From positions 1-37,721 of the forward strand of contig CAZFOB010000027.1 in assembly GCA_964520325.1 (NCBI GenBank): DNA of 37,721 nt. The letters run 5' to 3'. The position numbers and the translations under genes were made by a program. Position 1 is the stretch's first letter. Every line of letters starts with the position of its first letter. Shown here piece by piece: positions 1 to 6,922 of this stretch. The notes beneath the pieces are model-generated. The model did no database searches. It was not told where the DNA came from and saw only the letters and a list, made by a program, of their open reading frames with translations. This DNA is from CAZFOB01 sp964520325. GTDB taxonomy: Bacteria; Actinomycetota; JAICYB01.

Positions 1-23
1 CCCGCATGTCCGGTGGTGTGGGA

Positions 24-46
24 GGGCCGGGGTTAACCCCCGGCCC
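24..46. repeat. GC-rich inverted repeat
   Basis: Nine-base arms GGGCCGGGG (24-32) and CCCCGGCCC (38-46) surround a loop of TTAAC. No T-run follows on the plus strand, so this is not a clear intrinsic terminator for that strand. It may end an upstream gene outside the window. Confidence 0.4.
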
Positions 47-74
47 TACCCGATCCATGACCTCCCGAACTGTA

Positions 75-88
75 GGTGTCCGGACACC
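75..88. promoter_or_regulatory. 14-bp perfect palindrome upstream of the zinc-ribbon gene
   Basis: GGTGTCCGGACACC is a perfect palindrome 66 bases before the start codon of the gene at 154. Such a site fits a dimeric repressor operator, but no regulator gene lies next to it. That role is an inference. Confidence 0.35.
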
Positions 89-153
89 CGAATACCCTTC
101 GGCTACGCTGAATTCGCGGGGACCCGGTCTGCCGGGACGTCCAAAAAAACGAC

Positions 154-1473
154 ATGGATCAGAAGACAACCTGTCCCAACTGCAACCGTGATGTCGAAGC
201 CGGTATGCGCTTTTGCGACGCTTGCGGAACCAAGCTCGAGGCCGGGTCGCACGTCACACCCATCGCTCCTCCCGACGACAAGGACCTGAGCGAGCTCTGG
301 GACGGCGGAGGCAAACCACCGCTGACCGAGCGTCGGCGCGCCCGGCGAGAAGCCAAGGCCGCGCGCAAGAGCGAAGCGTCGAAGGCGGAGGACGTCCCGG
401 CGCCGGCACCCGTTCCCGCCGTTGATCCGCCGCCGCCGCGCCCGCGTTCGCAGGTCACGCGCGCTGAGGATCTGAAGACCGCGACCTCGCAGGGCCGGGC
501 CGGCATCTCCGGCCGGCTCCGATGGCAAGACGATCCGGCGCCTGCTCCTCCGCCTGCTCCGGCGCCTGCTCCTCCGATGGAGGAGCTGACACCAGAGCCG
601 GTAGGGGCGACGACGTGGCGTCCGGCCACGGTTGTAGACAGCGCATCGCCGGCGGCCATCGGCGCGTTGTTCGCCGTGCACCTTGTCGTTTCGCTCCTCG
701 TCGGGGCCGTGTTGCTCGGCATCGCTGCCGTTGTCGCTTCGCTCACGAGCGACGGACGCGTTGCGCTGCTCGAGATCCGCGGTTTGCCGATCTTCATCGG
801 CGGCGCCACCTCGATCATCGTTTTCGCATTGCTGCGCACCGGGCCGAGACCGAATGCCGGTCGCCGCTCTGTGGCGATCAGCGTCTTCGTCGGCTTTGTC
901 CTGCTCGTCTTGGGCGTCGCACTCGCGTACCAGCCGTCGGTCATGCGGACGGCGCAGAGCAGGCTCGACCGCTCACTCGGCGTGTTCGGCTCAGACGTCG
1001 CAGAAGGCGTCGAACGGTTTGCCGGTGACGTCGATCAATGGAACTTCGAAGTGCAGCAGTACCGCGACGATCATCTTGCCACTGTCCTCGGCTCCCGGAA
1101 GTCGGAGACCGACGCGAAGAAGTTCGCCAAGGCCGAGCAGATGTTCCGCATCGCGGCCGGCGAGTCGGAGAGCGCGCTCGACGGGTTGGTGAAGCGGATG
1201 CGCAGCCACGCCGACGCGATCCGCCACGCGCCGCTGCGCGATGCTCTCGGCGACCTGACGGCGATCTTCGCCGAGGAGCTCACCGGGATCCGGTCGATCA
1301 CTCGTGGCCTTACCAACAACGACACCGTGCTCACCGAGTCGGGTGACACGAGGTTCAAGGACGCGACGCAACGCGCGGTCGATTTCTTCGAGGAACGGGT
1401 GCGCCCGATCCTCGAGCGCGGCGAGCTCGACGCCGACTCGTTCGGCCTGTCGGTCGAGGAACTCCGCGGTTAG
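154..1473 (+). CDS. Zinc-ribbon membrane protein of unknown function
   Basis: A 439-residue protein. The N-terminus is a zinc ribbon with two CxxC knuckles (C7/C10 and C21/C24). A charged, proline- and alanine-rich linker follows to about residue 160, containing PAPAPP-type repeats. Three hydrophobic segments lie near 167-197, 211-227 and 240-258. The C-terminal 180 residues are soluble and mostly helical. The layout suggests a cytoplasmic zinc ribbon tethered to the membrane with a large helical domain beyond the membrane. No catalytic motif is visible and the function is not recognised. The ATG at 154 has no strong ribosome-binding site. The gene ends 40 bases before the tRNA-derived repeat that bounds the integrated element, so it is host DNA. 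Confidence 0.8.
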   Translation: MDQKTTCPNCNRDVEAGMRFCDACGTKLEAGSHVTPIAPPDDKDLSELWDGGGKPPLTERRRARREAKAARKSEASKAEDVPAPAPVPAVDPPPPRPRSQVTRAEDLKTATSQGRAGISGRLRWQDDPAPAPPPAPAPAPPMEELTPEPVGATTWRPATVVDSASPAAIGALFAVHLVVSLLVGAVLLGIAAVVASLTSDGRVALLEIRGLPIFIGGATSIIVFALLRTGPRPNAGRRSVAISVFVGFVLLVLGVALAYQPSVMRTAQSRLDRSLGVFGSDVAEGVERFAGDVDQWNFEVQQYRDDHLATVLGSRKSETDAKKFAKAEQMFRIAAGESESALDGLVKRMRSHADAIRHAPLRDALGDLTAIFAEELTGIRSITRGLTNNDTVLTESGDTRFKDATQRAVDFFEERVRPILERGELDADSFGLSVEELRG

Positions 1474-1512
1474 CCAGCTGTTTCGTAGGCCGGGGGCGCC
1501 CGTGGCTGTGTT

Positions 1513-1559
1513 GTGGGCCCGGATGGACTCGAACCATCGACCAACCGATTATGAGTCGG
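1513..1559 (-). repeat. Left attachment site (displaced tRNA-Met 3' part)
   Basis: These 47 bases are identical to 10750-10796 and correspond to the anticodon arm through the acceptor 3' strand of tRNA-Met on the minus strand. The 5' half of the tRNA is missing here, so this is the displaced host 3' end created by integration. Just outside the repeat the left copy does not encode CCA, whereas the right copy does. Confidence 0.9.
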
Positions 1560-1573
1560 GCGACGACGCGGGC

Positions 1574-2752
1574 CTATGTGCGGCTTGACCTGCGGTGTTG
1601 CTCTAGGCCGACGACCGCCGTCCCGTCTGTGTCCCGTCCCACGTTGACGGGCGCGGCCGCGAGCGCTCGGTTTCGCGCGGTTTCGAGCACGTCCGCGACG
1701 CGATCGAGGTCGTCCGGCCACATGTGCGCGTAGACGCGAAGCGTCGTGCTCGCGTCCTTGTGCCCGAGTTGTTTCTGCACCTGGACGATGCTCGCGCCAT
1801 CGCGAATGAGCACGCTCGCGCACGTGTGCCGAAGATCGTGGATGCGAAGCGCGGACGGGAGCTCGGCGAGCCCCACGGCGCGCTTGAACACCTGTCGGTA
1901 GAACTTCCAGTGGCGGAGCGGAGAGCCATCGGGGGCCGAGAAGACGAGCGCGCGGGGATCCTTGGGCAGATCGGCCAGACGCGCCCCCAGCGCGTCGGCG
2001 AGAAAGCGAGGGATGGCCACCATGCGGCGTTCGTTTCCCTTGGGCGAGCCGAACGTCACCGAGCCGTCCAGATCGACGGCGTTCTCAACGACCTCGAGCC
2101 GGGACGCAAGGATGTGACAGCGCTCTCGACGCAAGGCGACGAGCTCGCCCCACCGCAGACCCGAGTACCCAAGCGTCAGAAGAGCGAGCCCATCCGGACC
2201 GGCCGCGGCCGCGAGCCGTTCGAGGTCTTCTGGTGCGATCACGAGCATGTCGTGGTCCGGCAGCTTTGGCAGCTTCACCCTCACGCACGGCGTACGCGCG
2301 ACGTAGCCGCCCTCGACGGCCGTCTGCATGATCGCGGCGAGCAGACGGTACGCCTGGCGCGTCCACGATGCGCTGAGGCCAGATGTCGTCGGGTCAGATG
2401 TCGTTAGGTCGGCTATCCACTCGCGTACGGCCAGTGTGTCGATGAGCCCAACGGGCGTTTCACCGAAGCGGGGGAGCACGTGCTTTGCGAGCAGGGTTTC
2501 GTACCCCCGAAGCGTCTTCGGCTTCACGTGCGCGACCGTGGCCATGTGCCGGGCGGCGACCTCGCCGAACGGTGTCTTCGCGCGGTCGGGATCGATCCAG
2601 TCCTGCCGCAGTTTTGCGCCCTCTTTGTCGGTGATCCAGTGTTCAGCTTCGCTCTTCTTGGCGAAGGCTTTGGAGCGTTCGCGGCCGGCAGGGTCCGTGT
2701 ATCGGGCTACCCAACCGCGTCCGACCTTGCGCTTGTCTTGGATGTGAGCCAA
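1574..2752 (-). CDS. Tyrosine recombinase (integrase) of the element
   Basis: A full-length 392-residue integrase. The N-terminal arm-binding domain is followed by a SAM-like core-binding domain (about 60-150) and a catalytic domain. Catalytic residues are visible as R200 (GLRWGEL), K238 (SPKGNERR), H305 and R308 (HDLRHT), H331 (LGH) and the nucleophile Y341 (VYAHM). It should cut and join the tRNA-Met core repeat that lies 15 bases past its stop codon. Its 3' end contains GTCCCGTCTGTGTCCCGTC (1620-1638, plus strand), which recurs with one change at the other end of the element (10635-10653) and may be an arm-type site. The gene diverges from the excisionase-like gene across a 518-bp intergenic region. 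Confidence 0.95.
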   Translation of the reverse strand: MAHIQDKRKVGRGWVARYTDPAGRERSKAFAKKSEAEHWITDKEGAKLRQDWIDPDRAKTPFGEVAARHMATVAHVKPKTLRGYETLLAKHVLPRFGETPVGLIDTLAVREWIADLTTSDPTTSGLSASWTRQAYRLLAAIMQTAVEGGYVARTPCVRVKLPKLPDHDMLVIAPEDLERLAAAAGPDGLALLTLGYSGLRWGELVALRRERCHILASRLEVVENAVDLDGSVTFGSPKGNERRMVAIPRFLADALGARLADLPKDPRALVFSAPDGSPLRHWKFYRQVFKRAVGLAELPSALRIHDLRHTCASVLIRDGASIVQVQKQLGHKDASTTLRVYAHMWPDDLDRVADVLETARNRALAAAPVNVGRDTDGTAVVGLEQHRRSSRT

Positions 2753-2834
2753 TGATTCACGCCTCCTCTCGCCGTGCAGGGAGTATGGGCCCGACGGGGG
2801 ACACTAGCGTTCGCTTTGTACCACCGTTGGCTCA
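2745..2834. promoter_or_regulatory. Inverted repeat spanning the integrase start
   Basis: TGAGCCAA at 2745-2752 overlaps the integrase start codon, and its reverse complement TTGGCTCA lies at 2827-2834. The spacing and the position over the integrase start would suit a regulator or excisionase site. The role is inferred. Confidence 0.3.
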
Positions 2835-3270
2835 TCGGAATCGAGGCACCTAATTTCCTCGACCCGTTTCCGCCGCGGAAACTTTGAGATTGTGGTGTGG
2901 GAGGGGGTATCGCGCCCCCCAGCGACCGGACGCCTGCGCTAATTGTCCACACTGCGCTTAGATTGTCGTCGGTTCGTGCTATACCTCCGTCCGTAAGGCT
3001 CTATCCCGCTCGGGTGTAGGTCGTGTGTCGCGACCTCATAGCCCCGAGCCGGACGCAAGAAGATCCCGCGTACGGCCATCGCGAAGGCCGAGGGCGGAGG
3101 TACCGCGGTGAGAAATTTCCCTCCCGCTAGAACAGGGCGGGGGCCCTCGGTGACGGCCGGGGACGCGCGGCTACTCCCTAAAAGGTCCGGATCGATCTCC
3201 CAAGGAGGAGACCCTTGGCGTTGACCGCCAGCCAGAGGAGTACACGCACGAGTATCGAATCGCGAGCGCG
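2753..3270. promoter_or_regulatory. Divergent control region between integrase and excisionase-like gene
   Basis: This 518-bp stretch has no convincing gene; the minus-strand frame at 2939-3289 has arginine- and serine-rich composition and overlaps the start of the next gene. It is rich in dyad symmetry. GTTTCCG-CCG-CGGAAAC lies at 2866-2882. A two-tier stem sits at 3008-3049, with outer arms GCTCGGG/CCCGAGC and inner arms AGGTCG/CGACCT. CCAAGG/CCTTGG arms lie at 3200-3218. Promoters for both directions must lie here. Excisionase or repressor sites are likely but cannot be assigned. Confidence 0.5.
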
Positions 3271-3468
3271 ATGAATCAGTTACTGACACGCCAGCAAGTG
3301 GCCGAGCTCTTGCAGGTTCCTGTTGCGACGCTCGAACGATGGGCGCATCGCAAGGAAGGCCCTCCGTACAGCCGGATCGGCCGACACGCCCGCTACGACG
3401 AGACAGACGTACAGAGGTGGAACGCCGAACGAAAAGTGAAGGTGGCCTCGAAGCACGCGAACGCGTGA
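3271..3468 (+). CDS. Excisionase-family HTH protein (AlpA/MerR-like)
   Basis: A 65-residue protein made almost wholly of the compact winged helix-turn-helix found in excisionases and AlpA-type regulators: LTRQQVAELLQVPVATLERW, then a glycine-proline turn and the R-x-x-x-A-R-Y wing. In integrative elements this family acts as the directionality factor that bends the attachment DNA for excision, or as an activator. Its place directly across from the integrase fits either job. The last four bases of the gene (GTGA) overlap a possible GTG start of the next frame, suggesting translational coupling. Confidence 0.85.
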   Translation: MNQLLTRQQVAELLQVPVATLERWAHRKEGPPYSRIGRHARYDETDVQRWNAERKVKVASKHANA

Positions 3469-3872
3469 GCTTCTTCCTCTACCGGCTCGAAAGAGCCCGC
3501 CGCTTCATCGATCTCCTGATGCGAGAGGAACCACTGGGGATCGGCAAAGTCCGAGTTGTCGGAATGCGCGACGAATCGTTCGCCCTCAAGGAGACGGAAC
3601 ACATGGAGACGACGTGTGAAAGCTGCGGGACACCGACCGACCGGCCGTACTGCGTCGCCTGCGACGGACACAAGTGTTCGGACTGCTGTGAGGCGCGCCG
3701 CCGCGTTGCGGAATCGGTGCGTGAGGTCCCGCCGTGGGAGTGGCAACCACGAAAAGAAAGGGGCCCCGTCGTGACACGGGACCCCCGAGAACTCAACCTC
3801 TCCACGCCATTCTACTGCCACCGACCGACAGGAACGGCGACGGCACGGCACGCGCTCGGGGTTGGTTCGTGA
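3465..3872 (+). CDS. Small zinc-ribbon protein of the element
   Basis: If started at the GTG that overlaps the preceding stop codon (GTGA), the product has 135 residues. An ATG at 3603 with AAGGAG upstream would give only the cysteine-rich part (89 residues). From the ATG the sequence has CxxC (ESCG), then CxxC (CVAC) and CxxC (CSDCC), a zinc-ribbon or rubredoxin-like knuckle set. The stretch before the ATG (YRLERARRFIDLLMREE) looks like a real amphipathic helix, so I favour the longer form. The end overlaps the start of the replication-type gene by 11 bases. Cysteine-rich proteins of this size are common in phage early regions. The function is not recognised. Confidence 0.55.
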   Translation: MSFFLYRLERARRFIDLLMREEPLGIGKVRVVGMRDESFALKETEHMETTCESCGTPTDRPYCVACDGHKCSDCCEARRRVAESVREVPPWEWQPRKERGPVVTRDPRELNLSTPFYCHRPTGTATARHALGVGS

Positions 3873-4635
3873 CGTGGCGTCCTCCCGCACCAACGGAAGT
3901 CGGATCAACCGCGATTGGTCGTCGCCGGGCCCACGTACACGGCCGAGTGACGGCAGGTGGTCGAAGGTGCCTGCGATAGTTCTCGCCGATCCTCGCGTTC
4001 CGGATCAGGACAAGGTCGTGTGGGCCGCGCTTCTGCTATGGGGCGACGGCGAAGACCGCCCCTGCAGTCCGTCCGTCGGGACTGTTGCCAAGTTCCTCAA
4101 CCGCAGCAAGCATTCGGTCTTGAGGAGCCTTCAGCGTCTGGAAAAGCTCCAGTACCTCAAGGTCGATCGTCACGGAAGAGCGCCGGGACGCGCCGGCCGC
4201 AGCAGCCATTACCAACTCTGCATACCGGTAGCAGATGTGACACCGCTCATTGGAATCGAAGGAGGGCGGTTCTGCGGCATAGGCATACCGGTGGCAGAAG
4301 GGGGACCGGTCAAACGCGAAGCGGTTCCAGATTTGAACAGGGGCGGTGCCACATCTACAACCGCACCGGTAGCAGATGTGGCACCCGAGTTAGAGGTTGG
4401 AGTTAGAGAGAAAGAGTTAGAGGACGGCGTGTCTTCGACGAACGGCCAGGCCGAACCGTTGACGACCACGGGACGTCTGGCCCGAGAGCGCGCGCTTGCT
4501 GCCGCTTCGTCGGACGAAGACGAAAGGCTCGCGGCCCGTCGGCACACCGAGGAGCACGTGGCCGGCCGCTCGGATCCTGAGTGTCGGTACTGCGGCGAGG
4601 ACGCGACGATGAGATCGGCGACACGTGAGCGATGA
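3862..4635 (+). CDS. Winged-helix replication-type protein
   Basis: A 257-residue protein starting at TTG 3862 or, less likely, GTG 3967. From about residue 36 it reads like the N-terminal domain of phage replication initiators of the helix-turn-helix/DnaD class: VPAIVLADPRVPDQDKVVWAALL, then a recognition helix region (SVGTVAKFLNRSKHSVLRSL) and a wing. The middle is low in secondary structure and is encoded by an array of DNA repeats (see the origin entry). The C-terminus has a CxxC pair (CRYCGED). As with lambda O, a wing-helix initiator whose own gene contains the origin is an attractive model. No helicase or primase gene follows, so the element would rely on host or helper replication enzymes. 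Confidence 0.65.
   Translation: MVRDVASSRTNGSRINRDWSSPGPRTRPSDGRWSKVPAIVLADPRVPDQDKVVWAALLLWGDGEDRPCSPSVGTVAKFLNRSKHSVLRSLQRLEKLQYLKVDRHGRAPGRAGRSSHYQLCIPVADVTPLIGIEGGRFCGIGIPVAEGGPVKREAVPDLNRGGATSTTAPVADVAPELEVGVREKELEDGVSSTNGQAEPLTTTGRLARERALAAASSDEDERLAARRHTEEHVAGRSDPECRYCGEDATMRSATRER
4224..4422. other. Origin-like repeat array inside the replication-type gene
   Basis: Three 21-bp iterons of the form ACCGGTAGCAGATGTGACACC lie at 4224-4244, 4287-4307 (degenerate) and 4365-4385; the first and third differ at one base. A 12-bp perfect inverted repeat (GGTGCCACATCT 4345-4356, AGATGTGGCACC 4374-4385) overlaps the third iteron. Directly after come three perfect copies of GAGTTAGAG (4387-4395, 4400-4408, 4414-4422) in a visibly less GC-rich stretch. 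Iterons followed by a row of AT-richer short repeats is the layout of theta origins such as lambda ori within gene O. The role as origin is inferred. Confidence 0.5.
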
Positions 4636-4783
4636 ACGTCACGTCTACGTCGTGATGTGCCCGAACGACTCGTGCTGCTCGGACGTTCAGGTGTTGATCA
4701 CCGACCCCGAAGACGGACGGCTCGCCACCTGCCCTCGATGCGCCGAACGGTTCGTCTTCCATGCACCGGAAGTAGCCGAGTAG
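4625..4783 (+). CDS. Small zinc-finger protein (52 residues)
   Basis: A short frame starting at GTG 4625, overlapping the end of the replication-type gene by 11 bases. It encodes 52 residues with an N-terminal CPNDSCC cluster and a CPRC knuckle, which is a probable treble-clef or zinc-ribbon fold. The overlap with the gene before it and the paired cysteine motifs support it being real. It is one of several small cysteine-rich proteins in this element. The function is unknown. Confidence 0.6.
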   Translation: MSDERHVYVVMCPNDSCCSDVQVLITDPEDGRLATCPRCAERFVFHAPEVAE

Positions 4784-4841
4784 CCATCGAGGAAGCGCGG
4801 CGAGGCCCCCCGCCCCCCCGGGGGAGGGGTGTGCCTCGCAA

Positions 4842-4868
4842 GACGGGGCCTGCGCAGCAGGACCCGTC
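4842..4868. repeat. Strong hairpin upstream of small terminase gene
   Basis: GACGGG-g-CCTGC, loop GCA, GCAGG-a-CCCGTC forms an 11-bp stem with one G/A mismatch. It lies in the 144-bp non-coding stretch before the small terminase subunit gene. No U-run follows, so it is not a standard terminator. Packaging recognition sites often lie beside terS, so this is a candidate cos or pac element, by inference only. Confidence 0.35.
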
Positions 4869-4927
4869 CCAATCTCTCTCGGAGGTTTCTGAACTGCCAA
4901 ACCCCTTTGAAGGGGAGAAGGAGAGCC

Positions 4928-5293
4928 ATGCCAAGCCCTAAGCCACCCACGGCGTTGTCGGCGCGCTCCAAGCGACTTTGGAGGCAAGTGCTCGTGGAAT
5001 ACGAGCTGTCGTCGGCCGAGGTCGAGTTGTTTCGCACGGCCCTCGTCGCGCTGGATGAAGAGGACGGTGCCGCAGAGACCCTGAGGCGCGAAGGGTCGAT
5101 CGTCAACGACCGCTACGGCGTACCCAAGCAACACCCGGCCATCGACATCCGCAACCGAGCGCGTCTGTACTTCGCGCGCACGGTGGCGCAGCTCGGCATC
5201 AGGGCCACACCGGAGTCGATCCGCAATCAAGCGATACGCGGTTCGAAGACCGGACCGAAGCCGCGAAGCGCTCACCCACGGCGGGCCTCCTGA
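4928..5293 (+). CDS. P27-family phage terminase small subunit
   Basis: The start is ATG 4928, preceded by GGGGAGAAGGAGAG. The 121-residue product has the P27 hallmarks: a helix of the type RLWRQVLVEYELSSAEVELF, then LALDEEDGAAETL-like spacing, a turn with DRYGVPKQHPA, and a final helix (RNRARLYFARTVAQLGI). Small terminase subunits recognise the packaging site and deliver DNA to the large subunit. No large subunit is encoded here. In phage satellites a solitary TerS can redirect a helper phage's packaging machine to satellite DNA. The next gene overlaps its stop codon by one base (TGATG). Confidence 0.88.
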   Translation: MPSPKPPTALSARSKRLWRQVLVEYELSSAEVELFRTALVALDEEDGAAETLRREGSIVNDRYGVPKQHPAIDIRNRARLYFARTVAQLGIRATPESIRNQAIRGSKTGPKPRSAHPRRAS

Positions 5294-5538
5294 TGGCGGT
5301 CCCCAAGAGAGCCACGGCGGCTCGTGTCGAACAGCCCAGATCAGATGCCGACCTACCGGATTGGGCCCGGTCCGAAGACCCCGCCGTGTTTCTTGACGGC
5401 TTCGAGCGTCTCTTCTTCGGGACGGACGCGTTCGATCGGGAGACCTACCGAGCGACGCGCAGGAAGGCGGTCGGAATGCGCATCGCACACCCGGATATCA
5501 GCAAACGCATCTATGACGAGCTCGTCGGGGGGGTCTGA
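5293..5538 (+). CDS. Hypothetical protein of the packaging module
   Basis: An 81-residue acidic/basic protein with no recognised motif. The ATG overlaps the last base of the terminase stop codon, and the stop overlaps the start of the next gene by one base. This tight packing indicates one translationally coupled operon from terS to the prohead protease. The middle contains an aromatic stretch (DGFERLFFGTDAFDRETYRA) that looks like a helical hairpin. The function is unknown. Confidence 0.65.
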   Translation: MAVPKRATAARVEQPRSDADLPDWARSEDPAVFLDGFERLFFGTDAFDRETYRATRRKAVGMRIAHPDISKRIYDELVGGV

Positions 5539-5921
5539 TGGGCGCGCGAACCGTCGCCGGGCCCGCAGTCGTGCTGGAGGGCCGCAGTCTCGTGATAGTG
5601 GCGGTTGCGCTCGACGAGATCGCGTCGAGGCTGAAGACGCGTGAGGACATCGCCGAGTTCGCGGACTTGCGCGAGATCGTCGCCGACGCGTGCCGGATTT
5701 CCGCGACCGCTTCCGTCGAGGAAACCGGGCGAGGATGGTTGTGTGAGATAGATGCATCGCGCCACCTCGACTCGGAAGAGGCGGCGACGATGCTTGACGT
5801 CTCGCCACGCCGCGCGCGACAGCGCGCTTCGGAGTTCGGTGGACAACGCGTCGGCGGTCGCTGGTACTTCGACCGGCAACTCATCGAGGCCGAGGCGAAG
5901 CGGCGCGGCCTGACGAAGTGA
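5538..5921 (+). CDS. Helix-turn-helix protein of the packaging module
   Basis: A 127-residue protein. The C-terminal 50 residues form an excisionase/MerR-like winged helix: LDSEEAATMLDVSPRRARQ, then GGQRVGGRWYFDRQ. The N-terminal part (EGRSLVIVAVALDEIASRL) is predicted helical and unrecognised. Small HTH proteins of this kind sit beside prohead protease genes in several actinobacterial prophage-like islands. It may be a transcription factor for the late module or a DNA-binding packaging partner. Start and stop overlap its neighbours. Confidence 0.7.
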   Translation: MGARTVAGPAVVLEGRSLVIVAVALDEIASRLKTREDIAEFADLREIVADACRISATASVEETGRGWLCEIDASRHLDSEEAATMLDVSPRRARQRASEFGGQRVGGRWYFDRQLIEAEAKRRGLTK

Positions 5922-5929
5922 GGACAACC

Positions 5930-6913
5930 ATGCAAAAGCAACTCAAGGACATCCGAATCAAGAGCGATCTGCGCGGCGAGGTCGAAGCCGTGTTCTCGAC
6001 CCTGAACGTGATCGACTCCGATGGCGACGTCACATTGCCGGGCGCGTTTCGCAACGGTGCGGAAGCCGTCATCAGTGCATATGGCCATCAGAGCTGGCAA
6101 GGCATGCTCCCGGTCGGGAAGGGCACGATTCGCGAGACGGGAGACGAGGCGATCCTCGACGGCAGGTTCTTCCTTGAGACCGCTCACGGCCGCGACACGT
6201 TCCACGTCGTGCGTGAACTCGGCTCGTTGCAGGAGTGGTCGTACTCGCTCGAAAACGTCATCTCGAAGCCCGGAAAGATGAATGGCCGATCCGTGAACTT
6301 CCTCCACAAGATCGACGTGAAAGAGGTTTCTCCCGTCCTGCGTGGCGCCGGCGTCGGCACGCGAACGCTCGTCGCGAAGTCCGCGGGCATCGATGCGCGA
6401 GCACAAGCAGAACTAAAGCGGATCCGCGACTCGATCTGTGGCGACCATCTCGCGCGCGACCTCGCGCTCGAAAAGGCGAAATTTGAGCGCTCCGCGACGA
6501 TGGCGGCGCTCTCCGAAGAGCGCCACAGGTTTCACGCGCACATGATGCAGTGGTACGCGGAGCGCGACGCGCCGCAGAGCATGCACTCGTTCGTGTGGTC
6601 CGTCGCCACGCGCGCCTGCCGCGATCTCGATGCCGGGCTGCCGAAGAACATCCGACTAATGACCCCCGCTTCGGATGCCGAGCGCGCCTACGCCGACGAA
6701 TACGACGGCGATTGGCCGGGGACGTGTTATCCGGGCGACGCCGACGGCATTTACGAATGGAACACGGGCGTCGTGTGGATTCGGAGTGATCGATCCCGGG
6801 CGAGGATCGCTTACGTGGTGGCGCACGAGTGCCGACACCACGCCGGCAGCAAGATCGAAGACGACTGCAACCAATTCGCTGCGTCGTTCGTCAAACGACA
6901 CGGCCTGGAATAG
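5930..6913 (+). CDS. HK97 prohead protease fused to an HEXXH domain
   Basis: I use ATG 5930 (AGGA upstream); a GTG at 5918 is an alternative. The 327-residue product starts with an HK97-type prohead protease (peptidase family U35): strand-rich EAVFSTLNVIDSDGDVTLPGAF, the His in AYGHQSW (about 53), the Ser region EWSYSLE (about 103-108) and the closing KEVSPVLRGAGVGTRTL (to about 147). This enzyme normally cuts scaffold and the capsid N-terminus inside the immature head. A linker helix follows. The last 100 residues are foreign to the family and contain VAHECRHHAG, an HEXXH zinc-peptidase motif at about 299-303. No capsid gene follows, so the substrate would have to come from a helper phage or the protease is a relic. 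Confidence 0.82.
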   Translation: MQKQLKDIRIKSDLRGEVEAVFSTLNVIDSDGDVTLPGAFRNGAEAVISAYGHQSWQGMLPVGKGTIRETGDEAILDGRFFLETAHGRDTFHVVRELGSLQEWSYSLENVISKPGKMNGRSVNFLHKIDVKEVSPVLRGAGVGTRTLVAKSAGIDARAQAELKRIRDSICGDHLARDLALEKAKFERSATMAALSEERHRFHAHMMQWYAERDAPQSMHSFVWSVATRACRDLDAGLPKNIRLMTPASDAERAYADEYDGDWPGTCYPGDADGIYEWNTGVVWIRSDRSRARIAYVVAHECRHHAGSKIEDDCNQFAASFVKRHGLE

Positions 6914-6922
6914 GGAGAGCCG

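Noticed and set aside
3112..3145. CCCTCCCGC...GCGGGGGC as a terminator
   Set aside because: The stem is imperfect, no T-run follows on either strand, and no gene ends there.
2939..3289. Minus-strand frame in the integrase/excisionase intergenic region
   Set aside because: Biased Arg/Ser/Pro composition, overlap with the start of the excisionase-like gene and many DNA dyads suggest non-coding control DNA.
4403..5488. A 361-codon minus-strand frame across terS and neighbours
   Set aside because: It opposes a coupled plus-strand operon with good ribosome-binding sites and a recognisable small terminase gene.
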